A DNA stretch of 21,697 bases from an uncultured Collinsella sp. (GTDB lineage: Bacteria > Actinomycetota > Coriobacteriia > Coriobacteriales > Coriobacteriaceae): contig CATYVH010000033.1 of the NCBI GenBank assembly GCA_958413765.1, positions 1 to 21,697 of the forward strand. The letters run 5' to 3'. Made by a program: the position numbers and the translations under genes. Shown here piece after piece: positions 7,414-15,404 of this stretch (within the stretch, counting starts at the first letter, position 1; every line of letters begins with the position of its first letter). The notes beneath the pieces were generated by a model, which worked only from the letters and a program-made list of their open reading frames with translations, searched no databases and was not told where the DNA came from.

Positions 7414-10400
7414 CTACTTAGCCTTGCTGCGACGATGGAAGAAAGCGCCGATTGCGGCGATGATGGCGCCAAGACCACCGACGGTCGCGACGGTCGCCGC
7501 CGTCTGGTCTCCGGTATTGGGAATCGCCGAGCCGTTCTTCTTGCTGCCCTGGGCCTTGTCGCCTGCGGGCTTGCCCGCCTGGTTGCCGCCGTTCGAGCCA
7601 TTGCCGGAACCCTGGTTGCCCGAGCCGCCCTGGTTGCCGGAATCGGCATCCTTGAGGCTCTCAATGGCCAGCTTGAGCTGGCCATAGGCCGCCTGGATCT
7701 GGGTGTCGGAAGCATTCTCATCACCCAAGACGTCCTCGGCGTAGGTAATGGCATCCGTCAGGGCCTTGACAGACTCGGCCGTCTTGCCCCTGGTGTCAGT
7801 CTCCTTCGCCTGCTTGACCAGGGCCTTGAGCTGCTTCTTAGTCGGATTCTCGACCGGGGCCACCGGGGTCTTCTCGAGCGCGCCGCGGGCGCTCTCGAGC
7901 GCTCTGAGCGCCTGGTCGACCTCGTCCTGCGTGGCGTTCTCGTCGCTCAAGATGGCGCGGGCGCTCGCCAGGGCGTTCTCGAGCGCCGTCCAGGAGGCCT
8001 CGGTGTAGTCACCGGCCTTGAGGTCGCCGGCAGCAACCTCGGCATCAACCTTTTCGATCGCGGTAGCGAGATCATCCTTCGCCACCGGATCGAGGACGGC
8101 CGTACCGTAGAACTTGAGCTCTGCCATGCTGCAGTAGGCATCAACGTCGCCTCCGCCGGCGTGAATCACCTTGACGGTCACGTAGCGACCGCGCGCGGCG
8201 CCAAAGCTCATCTGTTTCCAGTCGCCACGGTCGGTGAGCACGCGGCCGTCGTTGTCGAAGGCGAACGTACCCATCGACGCGGCGGTGCCCATCTCATAAC
8301 CGTCGGCAGTGTCGGAGACCAGTATCTCGGCCTCGAAGATATCGCCGTTAGTGCCGCCGTCCTGGCGCGGCAGGAATGTAACGTCGGTGAGATCGTAGTC
8401 GCGGCCCAGGTCGACACTCAGATACTGGGGCATACCGGTCCCATGGGCCCAGTCGCTGTGCCAAAGCGTCCGCTCGTCGCCGTCGAGAGCGTTGACGGCG
8501 TTGCTGCCCTCGTAGTCGGCCTCACTCGAGAAGCGGGCCACCTTGACGTTCTTGCGGTTCTCGGGCGTGTTGATGAGAATCTTCTCATCGACAGGGCGCA
8601 TCTTGAGGCCGTCGATTGCCTTCTCGATCTTGACTGTGGCGTCTGCGACATCCTTCTTGCTATAGCTGCCTTGGCCGCCGTCGAGGAGCTTCTGAGCCGC
8701 CTCGACCGCAGTGGTGAGAGCTGCATAGGAATCCTTAGTGTAGACGGACTCGCTGTAGCCCGCGGCCTTGGAAAGCGCTGCCACGAGCGCAGAGGTATCG
8801 ACACCAGCCTTGACCTCGACCTCATAGGATGCGGTCTTGGAGGGGTCGAGTACCGACGCCACCGTGATCGTTGCCTTGCCGGCCTTGTTGGCACGCAGGT
8901 AGTAACTCACGCTATCGCCAGCCTGAACAGCGGAGACGCTTACCACAGAGGGGTCGGAGCTCTCGACCGTCACATAGGGGTAGCCGGCGCTCTCAGGCGT
9001 GGCCTTGGCGTCGACGAGCGTAACGTCGCCTTCAAAGAACTCGGTCTGGTTCTTGCCTAGCTCGACACCCTCGATGGCCTCGACACCCTGCGTGTAGTTG
9101 AAGTTGACCTCACGCAGTGTGAGCATCTGGTCACCCGATGCCTCAAGCGGCGTGACCTCGACCTTGGTCGCCTTCTTGCCCTTGTTCTCGGCAGAGAAGC
9201 CAAAGGCGTAGCGAGCCCGGAAGGAATCGTACTCCCCGCCCGCGAACTCTTGGGTCGAGCCATCCTCGAACGTCACGACGGCCTTGATCTTCTGCACGGT
9301 TCCGTTGCCACCGTTGCGGTTAACGACCTCGACGCTATCGAGTTTCGACGGCGTCTTAAATGCGAATGTCATCGTGGTGGGAAGCTTCACGTAACTCGGA
9401 AGCTTACCCTCGCTGTCCCAGTTGGCGTTCCAGTTCCATAGGAACTCAAAGCCGTTGTCGCCCTCGTTATTATCGAACAGCGCGTTATAGCTCTTCTGCT
9501 GGATAAGTTTCTCGACGTTGGTCCCGTCGTCGGTCGTGAGCTCATCGTTGGTCATCGTGATGTTGAAGGCGTCCTGACCGTACTCGGCGACCGTTGGCTG
9601 AGGAACATCCGGCATCGTCACCGTGCCGTCGCTCGCAAACTCAAGTGCGTCGCATGCCGGACCGATGAGCCAAGATGTCGAGGGCAGTTCGACCTTGCCG
9701 GCGGTCTTGGCCTTGAGCTTGAAACTCGCCACCGCGCCGGTACCGTTGTAGAGCTTGCCATCGCCGCGGTTGGCAAAGGCGAGATTGATAGTCTGCGTTC
9801 TGTCCGCGAACTGGACCTTCTCGCGAGACAGGTTCTCCATGCCGGCAGTCGAGCCGTCCTGCGCGATGCTCTCGGACACAAACTCGAACTGGTCGCTCTT
9901 GAAGTTGACGAGAGCGCCCAGGGCGTTGACGTTCTTGGCGTCGGCCGCATAGACATCAACGGTGATCTCATCACCGGCCTCGACCTCGGTCTTGCTCGGA
10001 ATCACCGCGAGCGAACCTGCGACCTTTCCCTTTTGTTTAGTGCCGCCGTCAAGACCCGCCATGGTGAACGAGTAATCGTAGACGTCGTAAACGCCGTTAT
10101 CGTTGAGGTCGGCGAAGTGGTCGCGGATCTGCGAACCGAACGTCGGGGTATCGGGCTCGCGATTCTCGAGGCCCAGATAGTTCTTCATGTTGGAGTAGTC
10201 TCCGTCGGAGATCGTGGCCTTGTTGAGGTTGGAGCCCACGGCGAAGCCATCCGTGCCGTCGGTCTTGTAGATGGCAATCTCGGACGCGGAGAAGAAATTA
10301 CCGACCGAGGCGAGCGGTGTCATGCGCACGTAACGGGCGGCCACGGTGCCGTCAAACGCTACCGTCTTACAATCAGCGGAACGTGCCCAATCGACCTCCT

Positions 10401-13400
10401 GGCTCGTCCAGTGGACGCCATCGAGACTCGTCTCAACACGCATCTTGGTCACAGTGCCGTTGCCGGCGTCATCGCGCGGATAGTACTCGAGCTTATCGAG
10501 CTTGTAAGCGCGTCCATAGTCAACGGTAAGCGCCTTGCCCAGATCGTTGCCACCGGAGTGGAAACCGCCGTCGCCCGACTGGAACTCATGGTCGAAGGCG
10601 AGCTCGGCCTTATGGCTGCCGTAAAGTGAGCCCTCCCAGGTGATTTGCTCGGCGTCGGGGACGTTCCGCCACGGATCGAGTGCGGAGTTCGCCTCGAGCA
10701 CATCGCTCCAGGCGGAGTAGCCCTCGGCGTTGCGCGAACGAATCTGGTAGGTGTGCTTGCTATTGTAGGCGAGGTCGGTGTGCGTGAACTCGGCCGCATC
10801 ACCCACGGCGAACACGGTGCCGTCGACCTTAAGGTCGTAGGAGGTAGCACCATCGACCTTTCCCCAGGTGAGCTTGATGCTCGTTGGGGTCGTGACGTCC
10901 TCGGGGGCAGCAAGGTTCGTGGGTGCGGAGAGGCTCTCGTTGAGGCGATCGGCTGTGAGCGTGGCGTCGGCGTTCACGAAACCGCCCAGCTCGAGCGTCT
11001 GCGCCGCCGCAGCAACATCGGTCTTCGCGAACTTGACGTAGACCTTGGGGTTCGTGGTGATCTTGGTGTTGTTAAAGCTCTCGCCCCGCTCGGCCTCGGT
11101 GCCGTCCACATCGCTGCCGTAGTGGTTGAGGTTAGGGGTCTCGCTGTAGAAGTAGACCGCCTGGCCGGCCTCGGGGGTCGCGGTGTCAAAGGTCTCCTGC
11201 GAGTCGACCTCAACCACGTTGAGCGCGGATCCGCCGTTCTTGGCGACGACGCTCATGGGCTTGGCGGACACGTTGGCCACGAAGGTCGTGGTGCGATTGG
11301 AGTCGTAGCCGTTGTAGCCACCCTGCGAGGCTTCGGCGGTAAAGGTCGCGGTGCCGCCTGCGGCCTTGGATCTGTAGACGGTGCTCACATGCTCACCGTA
11401 GGAGATATTGTCGATCGTACCGTAGGAATCGTCCTCAGTCGTGTTGTTCTCGATGGAGGAGCCGTCGTCCTCGTACTGCGTAAAGGTGCCGTCGCCCTCG
11501 GTGGCGAAGAACTCGACGATACGCTGGCTGCGGTCGGTACCCTTGGTGTTGGTGTCGCTCACGGCCTCGGGGTTGTTGTTCTCGGCGTACATCGGCACGA
11601 TAGCGTTGGCCTTCACAAACAGCGGCAGCTTCCAAAGCGGAGCCTCGTAGTTGTTGAGAACCTGGCCGCCGCGATACTGCTTACCCGAGAAGTAATCGAT
11701 CCAGATGGTGGGATTCTCGTCGGTGCCGTAGTTGGGGAGGTAAATCCCATTGCGAATGTCGTTGCCGTTCTCGTCTGCCTGGGTATCCTGATACACCGGT
11801 GCCACTAGGAAGTTCTCACCGAACATATACTGGTACTGCGTCGAGGTGCTTGCGGCGTACTCGGAGTTATCGGAAAGCAGCATGGCGCGGATCATGGGCA
11901 GGCCGGCATCGCCGTTACCCGTGTCGATGTTGGCCGCCGAGGCCGCGCTCGTGTAGATATAGGGCATGAGCTGCGCCTTGAGCTTGAGATAGAAGCGCGA
12001 GATGCCTGTGTAGGGATCGCCGTGCGTCATGGGCGATTTACGGTAGGTGCCCCAACCGTCCATGTCAAGCATAGAGGGCGTGAACGTCTTCCACTGGTAG
12101 TCACGCGCAGAGATGATGGGGTCGCCGCCAAAGATGCCATCCATGTCGGAGCCGATGTTGGGGTTGCCCGAAAGACTCTGACCGATATACGTGGGGATAT
12201 GGAAGCGAATGTACTCCCAGTTACCGCCATACTGGTCTCCGGTCCAAATGCCACCAAAGCGCTGCGTGCCGGCCCAACCATCGAGCGTGATGATGTTGGG
12301 GCGCTTGTTAGCGCCGGTCGTCACCGTGTCATAAGCTGTCTTGATGCCATTGAGACCAAAGGAGTAGCCAGATCCAACCCAGGCAACGTCGGTCTTAAGG
12401 GTAGTGATGCCTCCCGTCTTGACCTCGGCGTCGAAGTCGCGAAGCAGATGCCACGGGGTCTCAGGGTTGCTGTCGGGCTCAAGGTTGGACTGGGTCCACA
12501 AGCCCGTGCTCACACCCTTGGAGTTGGCATACTCGGTGAACTTCTTAAGGTTGTCGACATTGGCACGCACAGCGTTAAGGCGGTCGGCCGAGCTCGCTCC
12601 GTCGGAGTTGACGCCGCCGGTCTTGTAGTAACCGTTCTGGCCATAGCCGGCGCCGTAGCCGTCGTTCGGCAGGAACCAGCCGAGCGGCATGTCGTTGTCC
12701 TCGTAGTCATCGATAACCTGCCGAGCAGAGAACTGGCGGTCGAAATCGGTCGCTTTCATGTTCTCGGTATCAACCGTAGGGCCCTCACCGTTGAGCGTCT
12801 CGGCCGCAAGTGTGCCGTCGAGCTTGTAGCCCGTCGACATGCCAGACTCGTACTTAACGTCGCCCTTCTCGCTCGAGGACTTGCTGCCCTTGGTCTCCCA
12901 CTTCTTTTGACCCGAGGTCGTTGACCAGCCATCACGGTTATAGGCATTAAGATGACCAAGGTAGAACCCGTACTCGGGCAGCAGTACCGGGTTACCGGTC
13001 ACCTTGTAGTAGTCCTGCAGCATCTCGGTTGCCACGTTCGAAGCGCCCTCGTTGGTCGCCACGAAGTAGTAGGCATCAAACTCATTCTCGCTGTGCAAAG
13101 TCGTGACCGTCGATGAGTCCGTGGAACCGAAGTCGTAGGAACCCTCTGCAAACGTGTTTCGGAGCACGCCGTAGCCGTCACTCGTCCAATAAAACGGGTT
13201 GGGCGAGGCAACGCCGCCATCGGTCCAGTTGTTCGTGTTGGAGATGGCGATCGTCTGGTTGGTGTGCAGGAAGCGTCCGTTCTGGGTGCCGCCGCCAAAG
13301 AAGTTCTCGGACTTCTCCTTGGCGAGCGTCTGGACGGTACCCTTCTTATCAAGGTCGAGGGACGCGGACTCGGAAACCACGACACGGTCGCCTGACTTGA

Positions 13401-13827
13401 TACTCATCTTGCCAGTCGCCTTGTCCAGGATCACGGTCGCCTTTCCGCCGGTGATCTCGATAGTGTCGCCCTTGTCGGCAACCGTCGCACTCGGCTTGCT
13501 GTAGGTGTCCGAGGTATCGGGCTGAGCCTGGATTTTAGCCGTGTGGGACTTACTGCGCGGTGTGGCGTAATCGGAAAACTCACCCTTGGGGTCGACGTTA
13601 TAACGGAAAATACCGTCCTCGAGGAACGTAATACGGCCCTTGATGCCGTCAGCGAAATCGATGTCGACGACATTCGAGGCAGACTGGGACACGGTCGCTG
13701 AGTCGACGCCCTTGAGTGGCGTGGCAATCGCCTGCTGGGGATTGGCAAACACGAGCGTCGCTGCAGTGGCAACGAGGACCGCGCTTCCCTTCACCCACCG
13801 TTTCGTAAAAATGGAATTCCTGCGCAC
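7414..13827 (-). CDS. Giant secreted, wall-anchored multidomain GH31 glycoside hydrolase
   Basis: 2137 residues from a GTG start at 13827. Modules in order: signal peptide about 1-35 (KRW, hydrophobic core, QAIA); N-terminal beta domain about 42-260; GH31 barrel about 282-737, with nucleophile Asp480 in KTDVAW and acid/base Asp531 in WTGDQYGGNW; beta domains about 742-937; FN3 about 967-1047; discoidin/CBM32 about 1052-1189; dockerin-like about 1190-1265 (loop DLNDNGVYDVYD); cohesin-like about 1271-1407; second discoidin-like about 1427-1579; Ig-like about 1582-1674; FIVAR about 1677-1742; third discoidin/CBM32 about 1752-1909; FIVAR about 1914-1984 and 1993-2060; Gly/Asn/Ser linker; IPNTG (2102-2106), hydrophobic helix and RRSKAK tail. 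It should act on glycans outside the cell, held by sortase. The KTDVAW site and GFYLGHLNAYNRD segment recall the GH31 group with alpha-N-acetylgalactosaminidases rather than starch enzymes; substrate is inferred. No frameshift seen. An in-frame ATG at 13896 lacks an RBS. Confidence 0.9.
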   Translation of the reverse strand: MRRNSIFTKRWVKGSAVLVATAATLVFANPQQAIATPLKGVDSATVSQSASNVVDIDFADGIKGRITFLEDGIFRYNVDPKGEFSDYATPRSKSHTAKIQAQPDTSDTYSKPSATVADKGDTIEITGGKATVILDKATGKMSIKSGDRVVVSESASLDLDKKGTVQTLAKEKSENFFGGGTQNGRFLHTNQTIAISNTNNWTDGGVASPNPFYWTSDGYGVLRNTFAEGSYDFGSTDSSTVTTLHSENEFDAYYFVATNEGASNVATEMLQDYYKVTGNPVLLPEYGFYLGHLNAYNRDGWSTTSGQKKWETKGSKSSSEKGDVKYESGMSTGYKLDGTLAAETLNGEGPTVDTENMKATDFDRQFSARQVIDDYEDNDMPLGWFLPNDGYGAGYGQNGYYKTGGVNSDGASSADRLNAVRANVDNLKKFTEYANSKGVSTGLWTQSNLEPDSNPETPWHLLRDFDAEVKTGGITTLKTDVAWVGSGYSFGLNGIKTAYDTVTTGANKRPNIITLDGWAGTQRFGGIWTGDQYGGNWEYIRFHIPTYIGQSLSGNPNIGSDMDGIFGGDPIISARDYQWKTFTPSMLDMDGWGTYRKSPMTHGDPYTGISRFYLKLKAQLMPYIYTSAASAANIDTGNGDAGLPMIRAMLLSDNSEYAASTSTQYQYMFGENFLVAPVYQDTQADENGNDIRNGIYLPNYGTDENPTIWIDYFSGKQYRGGQVLNNYEAPLWKLPLFVKANAIVPMYAENNNPEAVSDTNTKGTDRSQRIVEFFATEGDGTFTQYEDDGSSIENNTTEDDSYGTIDNISYGEHVSTVYRSKAAGGTATFTAEASQGGYNGYDSNRTTTFVANVSAKPMSVVAKNGGSALNVVEVDSQETFDTATPEAGQAVYFYSETPNLNHYGSDVDGTEAERGESFNNTKITTNPKVYVKFAKTDVAAAAQTLELGGFVNADATLTADRLNESLSAPTNLAAPEDVTTPTSIKLTWGKVDGATSYDLKVDGTVFAVGDAAEFTHTDLAYNSKHTYQIRSRNAEGYSAWSDVLEANSALDPWRNVPDAEQITWEGSLYGSHKAELAFDHEFQSGDGGFHSGGNDLGKALTVDYGRAYKLDKLEYYPRDDAGNGTVTKMRVETSLDGVHWTSQEVDWARSADCKTVAFDGTVAARYVRMTPLASVGNFFSASEIAIYKTDGTDGFAVGSNLNKATISDGDYSNMKNYLGLENREPDTPTFGSQIRDHFADLNDNGVYDVYDYSFTMAGLDGGTKQKGKVAGSLAVIPSKTEVEAGDEITVDVYAADAKNVNALGALVNFKSDQFEFVSESIAQDGSTAGMENLSREKVQFADRTQTINLAFANRGDGKLYNGTGAVASFKLKAKTAGKVELPSTSWLIGPACDALEFASDGTVTMPDVPQPTVAEYGQDAFNITMTNDELTTDDGTNVEKLIQQKSYNALFDNNEGDNGFEFLWNWNANWDSEGKLPSYVKLPTTMTFAFKTPSKLDSVEVVNRNGGNGTVQKIKAVVTFEDGSTQEFAGGEYDSFRARYAFGFSAENKGKKATKVEVTPLEASGDQMLTLREVNFNYTQGVEAIEGVELGKNQTEFFEGDVTLVDAKATPESAGYPYVTVESSDPSVVSVSAVQAGDSVSYYLRANKAGKATITVASVLDPSKTASYEVEVKAGVDTSALVAALSKAAGYSESVYTKDSYAALTTAVEAAQKLLDGGQGSYSKKDVADATVKIEKAIDGLKMRPVDEKILINTPENRKNVKVARFSSEADYEGSNAVNALDGDERTLWHSDWAHGTGMPQYLSVDLGRDYDLTDVTFLPRQDGGTNGDIFEAEILVSDTADGYEMGTAASMGTFAFDNDGRVLTDRGDWKQMSFGAARGRYVTVKVIHAGGGDVDAYCSMAELKFYGTAVLDPVAKDDLATAIEKVDAEVAAGDLKAGDYTEASWTALENALASARAILSDENATQDEVDQALRALESARGALEKTPVAPVENPTKKQLKALVKQAKETDTRGKTAESVKALTDAITYAEDVLGDENASDTQIQAAYGQLKLAIESLKDADSGNQGGSGNQGSGNGSNGGNQAGKPAGDKAQGSKKNGSAIPNTGDQTAATVATVGGLGAIIAAIGAFFHRRSKAK

Positions 13828-13832
13828 CTGGT

Positions 13833-13839
13833 CTCCTTT
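13833..13839 (-). promoter_or_regulatory. Ribosome binding site fixing the GH31 GTG start
   Basis: AAAGGAG on the minus strand ends 5 nt before GTG at 13827-13825, and the signal peptide begins immediately after (VRRNSIFTKRW). The upstream in-frame ATGs (13896, 13881) would add 23 or 18 residues of non-hydrophobic sequence before the signal peptide and have no comparable site. Confidence 0.85.
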
Positions 13840-13902
13840 CTTCCGAGATGCTGAGGTGCCGAGGACGCCCCCCGGCAGCATGGGAAAACGTATCAAACGG
13901 GG

Positions 13903-13914
13903 ATGTTCGGTACA
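13903..13914 (-). promoter_or_regulatory. 12-bp motif shared with the PTS promoter region (copy 1)
   Basis: Minus strand TGTACCGAACAT, 76 nt upstream of the GH31 GTG. It extends to ATGT-N5-ACAT, a small inverted repeat. The identical 12-mer in the same orientation, also followed by C-rich sequence, occurs upstream of the PTS EIIA gene. Possible operator of a shared regulator or a promoter part. Confidence 0.35.
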
Positions 13915-14077
13915 TTCCGCACAATGGGGCCACCCGTTACCAAGGGGCCAACTGGTAGTAACCAGATAGCCACCTACTAGGTCATATCAATATATGGGAG
14001 CACTTGCGCAACCAAGTTCGGAAGTCCACCAGCGGCAGTAAAATGAGCGTCAACGGCAATGTGGGCTTAATAAGCCA

Positions 14078-14151
14078 TACCAATTGGTTCTTCAGTCAAA
14101 TACCAATCTAGCAAAAATGTACTGTTTATCTGGTATTACACAGACCATACC
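14078..14151. repeat. Cluster of ATACC/GGTAT words, including two ATACCAAT repeats
   Basis: ATACCAAT occurs at 14078-14085 and 14100-14107, exactly 22 bp apart (about two helical turns). GGTAT at 14132-14136 and ATACC at 14147-14151 form an inverted pair. The cluster lies between marR and the GH31 gene and could be a binding array for a regulator; no specific protein can be named. Confidence 0.3.
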
Positions 14152-14195
14152 TTTCCCTCGGGAACTGGGCTTCGCGAAGTTTCCCGAGGGAAAGG
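14150..14195. repeat. Perfect 15-bp inverted repeat with nested palindrome
   Basis: Arms CCTTTCCCTCGGGAA (14150-14164) and TTCCCGAGGGAAAGG (14181-14195) match perfectly. The 16-nt loop itself contains the palindrome CTTCGCGAAG (14170-14179). No U tract follows on either strand, so it is not an ordinary intrinsic terminator. It lies about 140 bp after the marR stop and about 320 bp before the GH31 start. It may be an mRNA hairpin, an operator or a dispersed repeat. Confidence 0.75.
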
Positions 14196-14298
14196 CTCAG
14201 CCGCCACCCTGCGACCTACCGGGGATTGCCATGACGTACGTTGGCTGATTTGGTTTGGAATGAGATGCTGACGGTAGTCAATGGGCGCAACTGTCCCG

Positions 14299-14318
14299 GG
14301 TGCATTTCAAGATGCACC
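14299..14318 (-). terminator. Hairpin downstream of marR
   Basis: A 7-bp stem GGTGCAT/ATGCACC with a 6-nt loop begins 19 nt after the marR stop. The minus-strand sequence after it (CCGGGACAG) has no U tract. It is a possible factor-dependent end or processing hairpin rather than a strong intrinsic terminator. Confidence 0.4.
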
Positions 14319-14337
14319 TAAATGTCTGCCTTTATCC

Positions 14338-14814
14338 TTATAGATTGTCCAGGTAGTCGTCGGCATCATAGGTAAGGCTATAGGCTTTATTCAGAATGCG
14401 CACGAGCTCCTGGGCATCGTGCTCGCCGAGCGCTGAGAGTTGTTTCGAGAGCGATGCCACACTCTCGGCATTTTTTTTCGCCGCGAAATCACGGCCTTCC
14501 TCGGTGATGCTCACCAGCACACGCCGACGATCGTTTGGATCGGTCCTGCGCTGAACGTAACCCTTGCTCTCGAGTGAATCCAAGATATGCGACATGCGCG
14601 CACGGGAGAATTTCAGCTTCTTGGCAATCTCGGAGGGAATGACGTCACCGTCAATACCCGATAGATACTGTAAAACCGGTGCCTCGCCCACACTGGCGCC
14701 GCCGGCAGCACTCAAGGATCCCTTGGCAAGGGAACGTGAGTACACGATCAGTTTTCGAGCGACGTCATCGTAATCCACTGGGGATATTGTCCTTTGCAAC
14801 TCTAGAAGGGCCAT
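14338..14814 (-). CDS. MarR-family transcriptional regulator
   Basis: 158-residue winged-helix DNA-binding protein, normally a dimer. The helix-turn-helix lies at about 60-82 (IPSEIAKKLKFSRARMSHILDSL) and the wing at about 92-104, with the family DPNDRRR signature. Flanking helices before and after would form the dimer interface. ATG 14814 lacks an obvious RBS; GTG 14778 has AAAGGA 11 nt upstream and would give 146 residues starting MDYDDVARK, so the start is uncertain. Its nearest upstream neighbour is the small membrane protein gene (68 nt away), and the GH31 control region lies downstream. Ligand and targets cannot be read from sequence; self-regulation or control of the GH31 gene is possible. 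Confidence 0.9.
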   Translation of the reverse strand: MALLELQRTISPVDYDDVARKLIVYSRSLAKGSLSAAGGASVGEAPVLQYLSGIDGDVIPSEIAKKLKFSRARMSHILDSLESKGYVQRRTDPNDRRRVLVSITEEGRDFAAKKNAESVASLSKQLSALGEHDAQELVRILNKAYSLTYDADDYLDNL

Positions 14815-14882
14815 AAAACCGTCATTTGCCGTACATTAGTTAACATTCGCAACAATTATTTATGATACCCCAACGCGGAAGT

Positions 14883-15209
14883 CTATTGCTCGTCCTTCTT
14901 GCGTCGCATAAGCTCCTCAACGTCGATACCCGCGGCCTCGAGCATGCGCTCGACATTCTTTTTGGCGTTGGTCGTGCCAACCTTAAGCACGATCGAAAGC
15001 GGAGTGCCCACCACTAGGCACACGATGCCCACGGGGACACCCCAGCCGGGGCCTCCCTGCATACCCCACATCCCCATCAAAAAGCCAATCGCCACGAGCG
15101 AATAGCCCAGGCGCAGCCAAACGTTGAGCCGCTGAATAGCATCGGTCTGCATCTTTGCCTCGCGGATCAAGTCGTCGCGCGAAAGGTCGTGTCCATGTTT
15201 CTCGTGCAT
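14883..15209 (-). CDS. Small two-helix membrane protein, function unknown
   Basis: 108 residues; not recognised as a named family. A His/Asp-rich N-terminus (MHEKHGHDLSRDD) is followed by an amphipathic stretch, then two hydrophobic segments (about 33-52 and 55-75) joined by a Gly/Pro/Trp-rich turn (MQGGPGWG). It ends in a charged cytoplasmic-type tail (about 78-108, RMLEAAGIDVEELMRRKKDEQ). The start is set at ATG 15209, because GAGGAGG lies 5-6 nt before it; in-frame ATGs at 15251 and 15236 lack such a site. It lies between the PTS terminator and marR, reads the same way, and may be transcribed with marR. Nothing in the sequence identifies a substrate or partner. Confidence 0.75.
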   Translation of the reverse strand: MHEKHGHDLSRDDLIREAKMQTDAIQRLNVWLRLGYSLVAIGFLMGMWGMQGGPGWGVPVGIVCLVVGTPLSIVLKVGTTNAKKNVERMLEAAGIDVEELMRRKKDEQ

Positions 15210-15272
15210 ATGGTCCTCCTCGTGCAAAGCGTGCATTATGCGCAAGTGCATCGTTTATCGAATACGTCATCT

Positions 15273-15335
15273 TTCAAGAGCAATATAGCGGGTGTCGTAT
15301 AGGCGATGGAGGTCGCTGGCCATATTGCCCTTGAA
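15273..15335. repeat. Imperfect inverted repeat upstream of the small membrane protein gene
   Basis: TTCAAGAGCAATATA (15273-15287) and CATATTGCCCTTGAA (15321-15335) pair at 13 of 15 positions around a 33-nt loop. It lies between the PTS terminator and the 108-residue protein gene, where a promoter for that gene should be. It could be a leader hairpin or an operator. Confidence 0.35.
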
Positions 15336-15352
15336 GGGCGGCGTAAAATCAG

Positions 15353-15382
15353 AAGGCCGTGCGGTTGAGGCCGCACGGCCTT
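15353..15382 (-). terminator. Intrinsic terminator of the PTS operon
   Basis: A perfect 12-bp GC-rich stem (15353-15364 with 15371-15382) has a 6-nt loop. On the minus strand it is followed by CTGATTTT. It begins 22 nt past the EIID stop codon, closing the four-gene PTS unit. Confidence 0.85.
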
Positions 15383-15404
15383 ACAGGGGGTCAAAGGATG
15401 ATGA

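Larger units (their letters stand above)
13828..14337. other. 510-bp non-coding control region upstream of the GH31 gene
   Basis: No protein-coding frame is credible here, and the region is AT-richer than its neighbours. It holds the GH31 RBS, the 12-bp motif shared with the PTS promoter region, a CTGGT/ACCAG palindrome (13952-13965), paired GGGGCCA repeats (13926-13932 and 13944-13950), clustered ATACC/GGTAT words, the perfect 15-bp inverted repeat at 14150-14195 and the hairpin after marR. No promoter is certain; minus-strand TTGCGC and GATATG spaced by 17 nt, around 13990-14015, are the best pair and are weak. Confidence 0.6.

Noticed and set aside
7700..8800. FIVAR-coding stretches as tandem DNA repeats
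   Set aside because: The modules resemble each other only as proteins; the DNA is diverged and not a direct repeat array.
7405..9060. Long plus-strand open frame opposite the GH31 gene
   Set aside because: It is antisense to a protein with clear domains and has no family similarity I recognise; long antisense frames are common in GC-rich coding DNA.
13840..13896. N-terminal extension of the GH31 protein
   Set aside because: No RBS at ATG 13896 and it would bury the signal peptide.
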